A program made the position numbers and the translations under genes. Source: Gammaproteobacteria bacterium (GTDB lineage Bacteria; Pseudomonadota; Gammaproteobacteria; HTCC5015). Taken from it: DNA of 64,000 nucleotides. The stretch is from assembly GCA_028284675.1 (NCBI GenBank), contig JANQRI010000052.1, positions 19,684 through 83,683 of the forward strand, written 5' to 3'. Below are positions 16,999-25,541 of this stretch, piece by piece. Positions within the stretch are counted from its first letter, which is position 1, and the number at the start of each line of letters is the position of its first letter. Under the pieces are notes generated by a model that saw nothing but the letters and a program-made list of their open reading frames with translations, was not told the DNA's origin and did no database searches.

Positions 16999-18201
16999 TC
17001 ACTGGAGTTTTTCAGCAATAATCAGTTTGACCGTGGGGTTTTGTTGCGGATTAACGGGTTCGCTTAAACCCTGAAGATCACCGGCCGCGGGCGCTGCATT
17101 ACCGCTTTTTGAAATACGTGCACCAATAATGACGCTTTCAAATGCAGACAACTTCATTTCCGGAAGCATCGCATTGCTGTCATCGAGCCGGATGTCCATT
17201 GGTAGTTCGGTTACCGGTTTGCGTATGATGGCTAGCGGCATCCGAGGTCCCTGTGCAGCTCTGGCAAATATAAATAAAGTATCCCCGGCGGCTACTTCTG
17301 TGGCCAATGCCGGCGCCAGTGATACGCTGACCGAAACACCCGCACCGTTATTGCCTGTCGGTTCTGCTGATGCGGGCTGCTGCAGGCCTGCGATCATGTT
17401 TTTTAACAGCTCACGTTCTTCCGCTGAGGTGTCCTGATCATCCAGAAGTGCCTGCCAGATGTTCAGTGCGGTATCGCGTTTGTTTTGCTGGAATGCAACC
17501 ATGCCTTTCAGCAAACGGCCCCGCCAGGATTTGGGATTTAACTGCAATGCCGCTTCAATCAGCTGTTCGGGCTCGCCGGACAGGACATTGTTTTGCATGC
17601 GCGCAGTGACTTCGGCCAGGCTTAACATAATTTCCGGGCTGCCCGGAGCGCGTTGGTAGGCCTGGGTATAAGCCTGCTTGGCTTTCTCAAGTTGTCCGAC
17701 CGCGGTGTAGCTGCGGCCCAGCATCATCCAGCCTTCAATGTCCTCCGGTCGACCCTGCAAACGTAGTTCGAGGTTTGCAATCATTTCCGTTATCGAATGG
17801 GTGTTATCAACGTTTTCGGGTGATGCATGATTTTCCAGAACTGAGATACTGCCCAGATTCATATAAAGTATCAGTGCGGTGACGGGCACGGTAATGCCGA
17901 TTAGTAACGGCATCATCATGGAATGTGTTTGTTGTGAGGCCTGTTGCGCTTGCGGATGAGCCGGTAAATCCTGTGCCAGTGCGACTTCCAGTTCCTCGCG
18001 GGCCTGCTGATAGGCCTGCTCGTCCAGTTCGCCGCAGTCAAACTGGGCTTTCAGTTGGGCGGCGCGTTCACGATAAATTTTTGACAAGTGCTGCTCATGG
18101 TTCGCGCTGTCATTGTAAGTCTGCCGCAGTAACGGTTTTAGCAGTGCATAAAGTGTTGCGCCGATCAGCAGTGCGATCAGCAGCCAGAACAATAGAGTCA
18201 T
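16999..18201 (-). CDS. ccmI: Cytochrome c maturation protein CcmI
   Basis: CcmI (CycH) presents apocytochrome c to the haem lyase CcmF/H. The 400-residue protein starts with a membrane helix, then a heptad-rich loop (YRERAAQLKAQFDCGELDEQAY), a second helix (about 95-115) and a periplasmic TPR domain (GWMMLGRSYTAVGQLEKAKQAY, then APGSPEIMLSLAEV). A beta-rich C-terminal domain follows, as in the long Ccm-type CcmI. The start overlaps ccmH by 4 bp. It is the last gene of the ccm set, 141 bp before thiS. Confidence 0.93.
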   Translation of the reverse strand: MTLLFWLLIALLIGATLYALLKPLLRQTYNDSANHEQHLSKIYRERAAQLKAQFDCGELDEQAYQQAREELEVALAQDLPAHPQAQQASQQTHSMMMPLLIGITVPVTALILYMNLGSISVLENHASPENVDNTHSITEMIANLELRLQGRPEDIEGWMMLGRSYTAVGQLEKAKQAYTQAYQRAPGSPEIMLSLAEVTARMQNNVLSGEPEQLIEAALQLNPKSWRGRLLKGMVAFQQNKRDTALNIWQALLDDQDTSAEERELLKNMIAGLQQPASAEPTGNNGAGVSVSVSLAPALATEVAAGDTLFIFARAAQGPRMPLAIIRKPVTELPMDIRLDDSNAMLPEMKLSAFESVIIGARISKSGNAAPAAGDLQGLSEPVNPQQNPTVKLIIAEKLQ

Positions 18202-18656
18202 TCGGAACCATCCAATAATGCTGTCGCCCGTTTGCGCTGCGCATCACTGATTTCGGGTGTTATTTGTTTTTTATTCCGTTTGAATAAAAATATAAACATT
18301 GCAATGATCGCAACACCGGCAAGTATAAAAGGCCCAAACCACAAAAAGGCTGTTGTCGATTTTACCGGCGGCCTGTATAGAACAAAGTCGCCGTAACGGG
18401 CAACCATAAACTCTAAAATTTCCTGGTCGGAATGGCCTTGTTCCAGCATCGTAAGCACCTGTGCACGTAAGTCCTGTGCCAGTTCAGCATCTGAGTCGGC
18501 AAGAGACTGGTTCTGGCAGACCAGACAACGCAGCTCTTCAATCAGTGTCTGAAAGCGGGCTTTGTGTTCGGTGTTGCTGAACACGGGGAGGTCCTGCGCC
18601 TGCAGCGGCATGCAGAGTATCAACAGTAAGAAGAATAAAGAGTTGACTGAACGCAT
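18198..18656 (-). CDS. ccmH: Cytochrome c maturation protein CcmH
   Basis: CcmH is the thiol-handling partner of CcmF that reduces the haem-binding CxxCH motif of apocytochromes. The 152-residue product has a signal peptide, the conserved LRCLVCQNQ motif (Cys44, Cys47) and a C-terminal membrane helix (about 105-130). This is the short form without a TPR domain, and the TPR part is supplied by the separate CcmI. It overlaps ccmI by 4 bp and ccmG by 1 bp. Confidence 0.96.
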   Translation of the reverse strand: MRSVNSLFFLLLILCMPLQAQDLPVFSNTEHKARFQTLIEELRCLVCQNQSLADSDAELAQDLRAQVLTMLEQGHSDQEILEFMVARYGDFVLYRPPVKSTTAFLWFGPFILAGVAIIAMFIFLFKRNKKQITPEISDAQRKRATALLDGSE

Positions 18657-19189
18657 CAGGAGTCCTGTTCTTGTAGAGATAAAATAAGCGGCTGCAGTTT
18701 TGTTTCCCAGTCTTTGTTGCTGATCGGGCCGATATGTTTATACGCGATTATTCCATTACGGTCGATAATATAGGTTTCCGGTGCACCGTAAACACCGAGG
18801 TCAATGGCAACACGGCCGTGCTCATCAAATGCACTGGCAGTGTAAGGGTTGCCGAACCGCTCCAGCCAGGCGAGTGCGTCTTCACGCGTATCTTTATAGT
18901 TCAAACCGTAAATCGGCAAAATGTTTTCACGGGCAACTTCAACCAGTAGCGGGTGTTCGATACGGCAGGATGCGCACCAGCTTGCCCAGACATTTAACAG
19001 GCTGACCTGGCCTTTTAGATCATTCACGTTAAATTCCATGTCCGCTGATTGCAGTCGGGGAAGTGCAAACTCCGGTACCGGCTTACCGATCAATGGCGAC
19101 GGGACCAGCCGCGGATCGCGCGTCAGACCGATACCGAGAAATATGATCAATGCAATAAAAAGGCTAAGCGGTAGAATATAACGTAGCAT
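18656..19189 (-). CDS. ccmG: Thiol:disulfide interchange protein CcmG (DsbE)
   Basis: This periplasmic thioredoxin, anchored by one N-terminal helix, passes reducing power to CcmH and the apocytochrome. The 177-residue protein has the active site WCASC (Cys72, Cys75; WCPTC is the more usual form) and the family's GAPETYIID loop with the cis-Pro. It lies 16 bp after ccmF and overlaps ccmH by 1 bp. Confidence 0.96.
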   Translation of the reverse strand: MLRYILPLSLFIALIIFLGIGLTRDPRLVPSPLIGKPVPEFALPRLQSADMEFNVNDLKGQVSLLNVWASWCASCRIEHPLLVEVARENILPIYGLNYKDTREDALAWLERFGNPYTASAFDEHGRVAIDLGVYGAPETYIIDRNGIIAYKHIGPISNKDWETKLQPLILSLQEQDS

Positions 19190-19205
19190 CGTGTGTTCCG
19201 GTGGT

Positions 19206-21182
19206 TTAGGCGGAGCTTCTGGAACTGACAGCAGTGGCCAGCGGTTTGCGTTGGCGCACTTCCAGGCGGTAACGTTTGTCGCTTGCGGCCAGCAGTCCGC
19301 CGACAGCCATCAGTAACGGTCCCAGCCAGACCCAGCGGATAAAAGGTTTATGATACAGGCGCATCGCCCATGCGCCGTTATCCAGTGGTTCGCCCATTGA
19401 TACATAAATGTCTCTAAACAGGCTGGGGTGAATGCCCGCCTCCGTCATCGGTTGCGCCTGACTTGGGTAAAAACGTTTCTCCGGGGTAAGTGTGGTCACA
19501 AGTTTATTTTCTTTATAAACACTGACTATCGCGCGTTTTGCCTGGTAATTGGGTCCGGGTACTTCTTCAACCCGGTCGAGCTGAAAAAGATAGTTGTTAA
19601 GCTCATGCGTGTCGCCGGGCGCCATGCGTACATCAGCCTGTTGCTCATAAACACTGACCAGTGTCACTCCGATCGTAAATACTGCAACACCGATGTGAGC
19701 GATCATCATACCGTAAAATCCGCGCGGCAGTCGCGGCAAACTTTTTAACGGATCTTTTGCTTGTATTCGCAGCTTCAATGAAGCAAGGGTGCCGAAAACA
19801 ACCCAAAAAGCCAGGCAGATACTTAACGTGACGGTAAACGACGCCGGGCCGGCGGCGAGCAAAATAAAACTTAAGCCAAGTAATATACTCAGTATTGCTG
19901 TTTTGTAAATTCGAATCAGCAATGAAGTTGGCTGGTCCTGCTTCCAGCGAGCGATTGGACCGAAACCGAGAAAAAACAATAGCGGTAGCATTAATGGAAT
20001 AAATACGCTGTTGAAATACGGTGGTCCAACTGAGATTTTGCCCAGATTCAGCGCATCCAGTAGCAGTGGGTAGAGCGTTCCCAAAAGTATGGTTGCGGTT
20101 GCAACGACCAATAGTACGTTATTGATCAGCAGTAAGGTTTCGCGGGAAACCAGCGCAAAGCGCCCGCTGCTGGTGACTGTGCTGGCACGCCATGCATAAA
20201 GTGTCAGTGCGCTGCCGATAACAATCGTGAGGAATATCAAAATAAATACACCACGCTCGGGATCGGTTGCAAAGGCATGTACGGAAACCAGTACACCCGA
20301 GCGGACCAGAAAGGTACCGAGCAGGCTGAGCGAAAAGCCGAAAATAGCCAACAGCAGTGTCCATGCTTTAAAGGTGCTGCGTTGTTCGGTCACGGCAAGT
20401 GAATGCAGCAGCGCGGTGGCCATCAACCAGGGCATAAATGATGCGTTTTCAACCGGGTCCCAGAACCACCAGCCACCCCAGCCAAGTTCATAATAGGCCC
20501 ACCAACTACCGAGCATAATACCTACTGTTAAGAAGACCCATGCGACGGTCGTCCATGGACGGGTCCAGCGTGTCCATGCTGCATCAATACGGCCTTCCAG
20601 CAGTGCGGCGATCGCAAATGCAAATGGGACTGCGAGACCGACATAACCCATGTAAAGCATCGGCGGATGAATAATCAGTCCCGGATCCTGCAGTAATGGG
20701 TTCAGGTCGCGGCCATCGGCCGCGGCCGGAATCAGGCGCTCGAATGGGTTTGATGTCAGGACGGTAAACAACAAAAAGCCGACACTGATCAGGCCAAGCA
20801 CTGCGAGTACCCGTGATGCGAATGTTTGCGGCAGGCTGCCACTGAAACAACTCACCGCGTAACTCCAGCCGGCAAGAATCAACACCCACAATAGCAATGA
20901 CCCTTCGTGTGCTCCCCAGACCGCAGAGATACGATACTCCAATGGCAATGCTGAGTTGGAATTCTGTGCGACATACAGTACCGAGAAATCTTTATTGATA
21001 AAGGCGTAAGTCAGACAGATAAATGAAAGTATCAGGCAGCCAAATTGGCAGGCGGTTGCCGGCGCAGCGATTTGCATCCATGCCGGTTTGTTCAGCTGTG
21101 CGCCGACCAGTGGCACGATAGATTGTATCAATGCCAGGCATAAAGCCAGAATAAGTGCGAAGTGGCCAAGCTCAGGTATCAT
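19206..21182 (-). CDS. ccmF: Haem lyase subunit CcmF
   Basis: CcmF transfers haem from CcmE to apocytochrome c. The 658-residue polytopic protein has the WWD haem-handling domain (GWGGWWFWDPVENASFMPW) with conserved flanking His residues. The length matches E. coli CcmF (647). The start is set at the ATG at 21182, preceded by AGGAA at 21190-21194; the longer frame adds nine residues without a family match. It overlaps the end of ccmE by 11 bp. Confidence 0.96.
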   Translation of the reverse strand: MIPELGHFALILALCLALIQSIVPLVGAQLNKPAWMQIAAPATACQFGCLILSFICLTYAFINKDFSVLYVAQNSNSALPLEYRISAVWGAHEGSLLLWVLILAGWSYAVSCFSGSLPQTFASRVLAVLGLISVGFLLFTVLTSNPFERLIPAAADGRDLNPLLQDPGLIIHPPMLYMGYVGLAVPFAFAIAALLEGRIDAAWTRWTRPWTTVAWVFLTVGIMLGSWWAYYELGWGGWWFWDPVENASFMPWLMATALLHSLAVTEQRSTFKAWTLLLAIFGFSLSLLGTFLVRSGVLVSVHAFATDPERGVFILIFLTIVIGSALTLYAWRASTVTSSGRFALVSRETLLLINNVLLVVATATILLGTLYPLLLDALNLGKISVGPPYFNSVFIPLMLPLLFFLGFGPIARWKQDQPTSLLIRIYKTAILSILLGLSFILLAAGPASFTVTLSICLAFWVVFGTLASLKLRIQAKDPLKSLPRLPRGFYGMMIAHIGVAVFTIGVTLVSVYEQQADVRMAPGDTHELNNYLFQLDRVEEVPGPNYQAKRAIVSVYKENKLVTTLTPEKRFYPSQAQPMTEAGIHPSLFRDIYVSMGEPLDNGAWAMRLYHKPFIRWVWLGPLLMAVGGLLAASDKRYRLEVRQRKPLATAVSSRSSA

Positions 21183-21660
21183 AAGGGTTTCCTGAAGTGG
21201 GTTTTTCATGTGGGTTTGGTAGTGTCATCTGTCCTCCTTGTTTGGCGGCTTCCAGTGCTTCGGCAACTTCCGGAGGCATATAGTTCTCATCGTGTTTGGC
21301 CAGCACTTCGTCTGCAATAACCGCACCTTCTCCGTTCAATCGTCCGATTGCAACGATGCCTTGTCCTTCACGAAACAGGTCCGGCAAAATGCCGGTATAG
21401 CGCACATCAATTTCCTCTTTGGTATCCGTGAGTGTGAATTCAACCGTTAAGCCGTCATCTATCCGTTGCACACTGTTGTCTACCACCAGCCCGCCGACGC
21501 GGATAATAATATCATCAGGGGCTTCGCCGGCATTAATCTGGCTGGGGCTGTAGAAATACATGATATTGCGACCAATTGCGGTGAGTGCCAATACGGTGGC
21601 CAGAGTTACACCGGCGAGAATAACACCGACAAACACCATACGCTGCTTTCGGGGTGTCAT
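21172..21660 (-). CDS. ccmE: Haem chaperone CcmE
   Basis: CcmE carries haem covalently between CcmC and CcmF in the periplasm. The 162-residue protein has one N-terminal membrane helix, an OB-fold core and the haem-binding motif HDENYMP with His123. It overlaps both ccmD (4 bp) and ccmF (11 bp), so the genes are translationally coupled. Confidence 0.97.
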   Translation of the reverse strand: MTPRKQRMVFVGVILAGVTLATVLALTAIGRNIMYFYSPSQINAGEAPDDIIIRVGGLVVDNSVQRIDDGLTVEFTLTDTKEEIDVRYTGILPDLFREGQGIVAIGRLNGEGAVIADEVLAKHDENYMPPEVAEALEAAKQGGQMTLPNPHEKPTSGNPYDT

Positions 21661-21833
21661 GTGCGCCGCCTCGCAAGCTTTTCCTTGCGGGTCTGTGCTG
21701 ATTTTATTAATGCAATTATTTTATGGCGCCTGTGTAATGGTGCGAGAAAAGTCAGCAGTAAAACCAAAAAGACTACGCCGTATGAAGTCCAGACATAAAA
21801 TGCATAGCCACCCATATGAAAAAATTCTGTCAT
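21657..21833 (-). CDS. ccmD: Haem exporter small subunit CcmD
   Basis: CcmD is a small single-helix protein needed for release of haem-loaded CcmE from the CcmABC complex. The ATG at 21833 gives 58 residues beginning MTEFFHMGGYAFYVW, the usual CcmD start, followed by one helix and a very basic tail. It overlaps ccmC by the ATGA at 21830-21833. The longer upstream frame lies inside ccmC and is not used. Confidence 0.93.
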   Translation of the reverse strand: MTEFFHMGGYAFYVWTSYGVVFLVLLLTFLAPLHRRHKIIALIKSAQTRKEKLARRRT

Positions 21834-22591
21834 GCGGTTTTCTCCGAAATTCTGCCTTCGATAACCAGCTCCTGTACCCAGCGGCTGTCTTTTTCGCGTA
21901 ACAGAACCTCGCAACGCGCTCTCATCAGCAGGTTGGTAAAAAAATACAGCTTAAATGCAACCGCCATAATCAGCAGTGGTATCAGCATGCTGGTGTGAAT
22001 CGACGGATTATCAAACTTAGTGATGGTCGGTCCCTGATGCAGGGTGTTCCACCATACTACCGAGTAGTGGATGATTGGAATATTCACCAGGCCGGCGATC
22101 GCCAGTACTGCGCTTGCACGGGCCGCCTGGCGTGGATCTTCGATCGCGGATTGCAAGGCGATAAAACCAAGGTATAGAAACAGTAAAATTAACTCTGAAG
22201 TCAGGCGTGCATCCCAGACCCAGTAAGTTCCCCACATGGGTTTGCCCCAGAGTGCACCGGTGACCAGTGCGAGAAATGTGAATGCTGCACCGGCCGGTGC
22301 GCTGCTGCGGGCGATAATTTCGGATAGTTTGATCCGCCATATCAGGCCGATTGCTGCATTGAAGGCCATAAAGACATACACAAAAAGCGACATCCATGCG
22401 CTGGGCACATGAATAAAAATAATCCGGTAACTTTCACCTTGCTGGTAATCCGGTGGTGCGAGAATCAAGCCGCCGTATAAGCCGGCCACCATTAATATCA
22501 GGCATAGCCAGCCGAGCCACACTGCCCATTTGCCGGTAATGGCATAAAAATATCGCGGTGATGCCAGTTTATAAAAGAAATCCCAAATCAT
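21830..22591 (-). CDS. ccmC: Haem exporter permease CcmC
   Basis: CcmC presents haem to CcmE at the outer face of the inner membrane. The 253-residue protein has six hydrophobic helices and the WWD-type motif PMWGTYWVWDARLTSE, with the conserved His residues before and after it (HVPSAWMS and HYSVVWWNTLHQG). Spacing to ccmB is 32 bp. Confidence 0.97.
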   Translation of the reverse strand: MIWDFFYKLASPRYFYAITGKWAVWLGWLCLILMVAGLYGGLILAPPDYQQGESYRIIFIHVPSAWMSLFVYVFMAFNAAIGLIWRIKLSEIIARSSAPAGAAFTFLALVTGALWGKPMWGTYWVWDARLTSELILLFLYLGFIALQSAIEDPRQAARASAVLAIAGLVNIPIIHYSVVWWNTLHQGPTITKFDNPSIHTSMLIPLLIMAVAFKLYFFTNLLMRARCEVLLREKDSRWVQELVIEGRISEKTA

Positions 22592-22623
22592 GTTTTAACG
22601 TATGCCATGAATGTATAAAGGCC

Positions 22624-23304
22624 CTAGTGCATATTGATTTTTAATGCGGCAGCTACAGCCGCTGGTGCCAGAGTTATCGCCAGTACCAGTAAAGCAGCCA
22701 TAAAAAATAATTGGCCGTCAACAGGCAGTCCGGCTCCGGCTGCTTTTATTGTTCCGGCGGCGAATATCAGCACCGGAATATAAAGTGGCAGCACCAACAG
22801 TGCCAATAATGCCCCGCCACCTGCGCCGCGGATATTCAGCGTCAATGCGGCGCCTATCGCGCCGATCAGGCTGATTGTCGGGGTGCCCAGCAGCAGGGTC
22901 AGCAGCAGTATACCAATGCTCTGACCAGTCAGTGAAAAAAACATTCCCAATACAGGTGTCAACAGAATCAGCGGCAGGCCGGTTAATAGCCACTGGGCGA
23001 ACAGTTTGGCTGCCACCAGCAGCACGAACGGGTGCGGGCTAAGCGCGAGCAGTTCCAGGCTGCCGTCGTTAAAGTCACCCCGAAACAAACTGTCCAGCGT
23101 CATTAGTGTTGCCAGCAAAGCGGCGACCCAGATAATGCCGGGTGCTGCCTGTGCAAGTAGACGGTGTTCCGGCCCCAACGCGAGCGGAAATAATAGCGCA
23201 ACCAGCCCGTAAAATAACAGTGGATTTAAAAGGCGCCCCGGATTGCGCAGCCCGAGTAACAGGTCGCGTTGTATGGTTGCCAGATATGGATTAGAGGAAA
23301 GCAT
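22624..23304 (-). CDS. ccmB: Haem exporter permease CcmB
   Basis: CcmB is the permease partner of the ATPase CcmA in the CcmABCD complex. The 226-residue protein has six helices and the conserved loop RGDFNDGSLELLALSP, which contacts the ATPase. The start overlaps the ccmA stop by 1 bp. Confidence 0.96.
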   Translation of the reverse strand: MLSSNPYLATIQRDLLLGLRNPGRLLNPLLFYGLVALLFPLALGPEHRLLAQAAPGIIWVAALLATLMTLDSLFRGDFNDGSLELLALSPHPFVLLVAAKLFAQWLLTGLPLILLTPVLGMFFSLTGQSIGILLLTLLLGTPTISLIGAIGAALTLNIRGAGGGALLALLVLPLYIPVLIFAAGTIKAAGAGLPVDGQLFFMAALLVLAITLAPAAVAAALKINMH

Positions 23305-23945
23305 CAGTTGGTCAGCTGAATTTGCCCGGCAGGCTCCAGGGGCAGGTTGATGGGCATATGGCTGGCCAGTATCGCCAGTCCCCCGTTTTGCAGATGTTGT
23401 TCAATTAAAGATTCCAATACATTCACACCGGAGCGATCCAGTGCGTTAAATGGTTCATCCAAAATCCAGGCCTTTGCCGGTGAGATCAACAGGCGGGCCA
23501 GTGCGATTCGCCTTTGTTGGCCGGCTGAAAGCGTATAAGCCGGTTCATGTTCAAAGCCGTACAGCTCGACATGGTCCAGTGCATCTTCCAGTTTGTGTTT
23601 GGGTGTGTCGCTGTTCAATATGGCTGCGAAACGCAGGTTTTCCAGTGGTGAAAGCTCTGGTTTGACTGCCGCCAAATGGCCGATATATTCCACGCTTTGC
23701 CGGAATAATACAGGGTTTTGGTGTGCCGGCTTGTCTTGCCAGTGAATTTCGCCCGCGTCCGGCTTTATTAATCCGCATAACATGCGCAACAATGTCGTTT
23801 TACCGCTGCCGTTGGCACCGCAGATCTGTAACCATTGTCCGGAGCTTACCGATAACGACAGATCATTAAACAGTTCCCGGTCGCCACGGTCGCACTGTAG
23901 TCCAAGGGCTTTAAGTGTGCAGGTTTGGCTTGATTGATCTGTCAT
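23304..23945 (-). CDS. ccmA: Haem exporter ATP-binding protein CcmA
   Basis: The 213-residue ABC ATPase powers release of holo-CcmE. Walker A (GANGSGKTT), the signature LSAGQQRRIALARLL and Walker B (AWILDEPFNALD) are all intact. It is the first gene of the leftward ccm run. The gap of 67 bp to the oxyR stop means the promoter must lie in that gap or inside the end of oxyR, unless oxyR reads through. Confidence 0.97.
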   Translation of the reverse strand: MTDQSSQTCTLKALGLQCDRGDRELFNDLSLSVSSGQWLQICGANGSGKTTLLRMLCGLIKPDAGEIHWQDKPAHQNPVLFRQSVEYIGHLAAVKPELSPLENLRFAAILNSDTPKHKLEDALDHVELYGFEHEPAYTLSAGQQRRIALARLLISPAKAWILDEPFNALDRSGVNVLESLIEQHLQNGGLAILASHMPINLPLEPAGQIQLTN

Positions 23946-24012
23946 CGGGTGTCAGTACTTTGCGGTATAGCGGCGACAGAGCGGGAGTATGGCTCAGTGT
24001 ACATTACGGTAT

Positions 24013-24918
24013 TTATTTCCATGTGTGATGGTTTTGAATAAATTTGCCCAGCATTTTAAATGTTTCCTGATGCGGACTGTTTTTGCGCCATGTCAGGCCG
24101 ATGGAGCGGGAAATATTATGTTGTTTAAAATCACGTGTTTTTACATCGGTGCCGGCCAGAATATTGGTGCCAAGTGCCATGCGTGGTAATAAAGTGATGC
24201 CGATACCGCTCGCGATCATCTGCACAATGGTATTCAGGCTGGTTGCATAGTAAGGCACTTCGATATCACTTTTCTTTAATTTGCAGGCGCTCAGCACATG
24301 TTCCCGTAAGCAGTGGCCCTCTTCCAGTAGCAGCAGGTCCTGACCTTTTAAGTCTTTCGGTGTCAGGGTTTTAGCCGAGGCCAGCGGATGGCTTTTAGTG
24401 TAAGCCAGAGTCAGTGAGTCATAAAAAAGATGGTGGGTAACGCAACTCTCTATAGGAAAAGGCAATGCCAGCAGAATCACATCCAACTGCCCCTGTTTCA
24501 GTAATTCTGCCAGATTTCCGCTTAAGTCCTCCCGAATCAGCAATTGCAGTTTCGGATATTCTTTGCGTAGCCTGGGTAAAAGTTTTGGTAGCATATACGG
24601 CGCAATGGTCGGGATGACTCCCAAACGCAGAGTACCGGTAAATGGTTCCTGTGCGGCGGTTGCGACTGACACCAGATCATCGATGTCAGTTAATATATTA
24701 GTCGCGCGTTTGACGATTTCTTCGCCGACCGGGGTTAATAAAACCCGTTTATTGTTGCGTTCGATCAGCGGTATGTCTAATGTTTGCTCCAGTTCCAGAA
24801 TGCCGGCGCTGAGAGTGGATTGAGAGACATGACAGCGGCCGGCGGCCTGGCTGAAATGTTTCAGTGACGCCACTGCGCAAAGGTAGTCAAGTTGTTTTAG
24901 GGTCGGTCTGCGGGCCAT
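24013..24918 (-). CDS. oxyR: Peroxide-sensing LysR regulator OxyR
   Basis: OxyR activates peroxide-defence genes when two cysteines form a disulfide. The 301-residue protein has an N-terminal winged helix-turn-helix (FSQAAGRCHVSQSTLSAGI) and the sensor segment EEGHCLREHVLSAC. Cys203 and Cys212 are nine residues apart, exactly as Cys199/Cys208 in E. coli OxyR, and the following SLNTIVQMIASGIGITLLP also matches. It is divergent from the rubrerythrin operon across 144 bp, so it may control that operon and itself. It is convergent with nothing and is followed by ccmA on the same strand. Confidence 0.93.
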   Translation of the reverse strand: MARRPTLKQLDYLCAVASLKHFSQAAGRCHVSQSTLSAGILELEQTLDIPLIERNNKRVLLTPVGEEIVKRATNILTDIDDLVSVATAAQEPFTGTLRLGVIPTIAPYMLPKLLPRLRKEYPKLQLLIREDLSGNLAELLKQGQLDVILLALPFPIESCVTHHLFYDSLTLAYTKSHPLASAKTLTPKDLKGQDLLLLEEGHCLREHVLSACKLKKSDIEVPYYATSLNTIVQMIASGIGITLLPRMALGTNILAGTDVKTRDFKQHNISRSIGLTWRKNSPHQETFKMLGKFIQNHHTWK

Positions 24919-25062
24919 CGAAAAATTCGATTACTGAGCACAAAAAAAGTCATTTGATAGATTGTAGTTTTTTTTATAAGGTGACGGCAAGTTTTTCAAC
25001 AGCGGCATCCGCAAGGTTTCCGTGTTTTTACCAACCACTGTTATCTATATGGGAGAGTATCT
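24919..25062. promoter_or_regulatory. oxyR-rubrerythrin divergent promoter region
   Basis: These 144 bp must hold the promoters of oxyR and of the rubrerythrin operon. GGGAG at 25051-25055 is the ribosome site of the rubrerythrin gene. I do not see a clean OxyR site (ATAG-N7-CTAT repeated), only a partial ATAG near 24957. Confidence 0.5.
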
Positions 25063-25482
25063 ATGTCATTAAAAGGATCCAAAACCGAACAAAACCTGAA
25101 AGATGCGTTTGCCGGTGAATCACAGGCGAACCGGCGCTATCTGTATTTTGCTTCTAAAGCGGATGTTGAAGGCTATAACGATGTTGCCGCGGTTTTTCGT
25201 TCTACGGCGGAAGGTGAAACCGGTCATGCGCATGGTCACCTGGAATATCTGGAGGAAGTCGGTGATCCGGCCACCGGCCTGCCGATCGGCGGCACTTCAA
25301 ATAACCTGAAAGCGGCTATTGCCGGCGAAACCCATGAGTATACCGATATGTATCCCGGTATGGCGAAGACCGCCCGGGATGAGGGTTTTGAGGAGATAGC
25401 CGACTGGTTTGAAACGCTGGCCAAAGCTGAGCGCAGTCATGCCAATCGCTTTCAAAAAGCGTTGGATACCCTGGACAGCTAA
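25063..25482 (+). CDS. Rubrerythrin lacking the rubredoxin domain
   Basis: Rubrerythrins reduce hydrogen peroxide at a di-iron centre in a four-helix bundle. The 139-residue protein shows the two helix pairs with the iron ligands: AFAGESQANRRY and EGETGHAHGH in the first half, AGETHEYTDMYP and AKAERSHANRF in the second. The C-terminal rubredoxin-type FeS4 domain of classical rubrerythrin is missing, so an external electron donor is needed. The Fe-S protein encoded next is the obvious candidate. A GGGAG ribosome site lies seven bases before the ATG. Confidence 0.93.
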   Translation: MSLKGSKTEQNLKDAFAGESQANRRYLYFASKADVEGYNDVAAVFRSTAEGETGHAHGHLEYLEEVGDPATGLPIGGTSNNLKAAIAGETHEYTDMYPGMAKTARDEGFEEIADWFETLAKAERSHANRFQKALDTLDS

Positions 25483-25495
25483 GCAGTATGACACA

Positions 25496-25521
25496 GGCGG
25501 CGGGAGACAGATCCTGCCGCC
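25496..25521 (+). terminator. Intercistronic hairpin after rubrerythrin
   Basis: GGCGGCGGGA / TCCTGCCGCC pairs over 10 bp with one mismatch and a 6-nt loop (GACAGA). There is no T-run. It lies between the rubrerythrin stop and the ribosome site of the next gene and could lower downstream expression or protect the upstream message end. Confidence 0.5.
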
Positions 25522-25541
25522 GATCGCATGGAAAAGGATCA

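Noticed and set aside
24919..25062. A defined OxyR binding site
   Set aside because: Only one ATAG-like half could be seen; the four-part consensus is not convincing.
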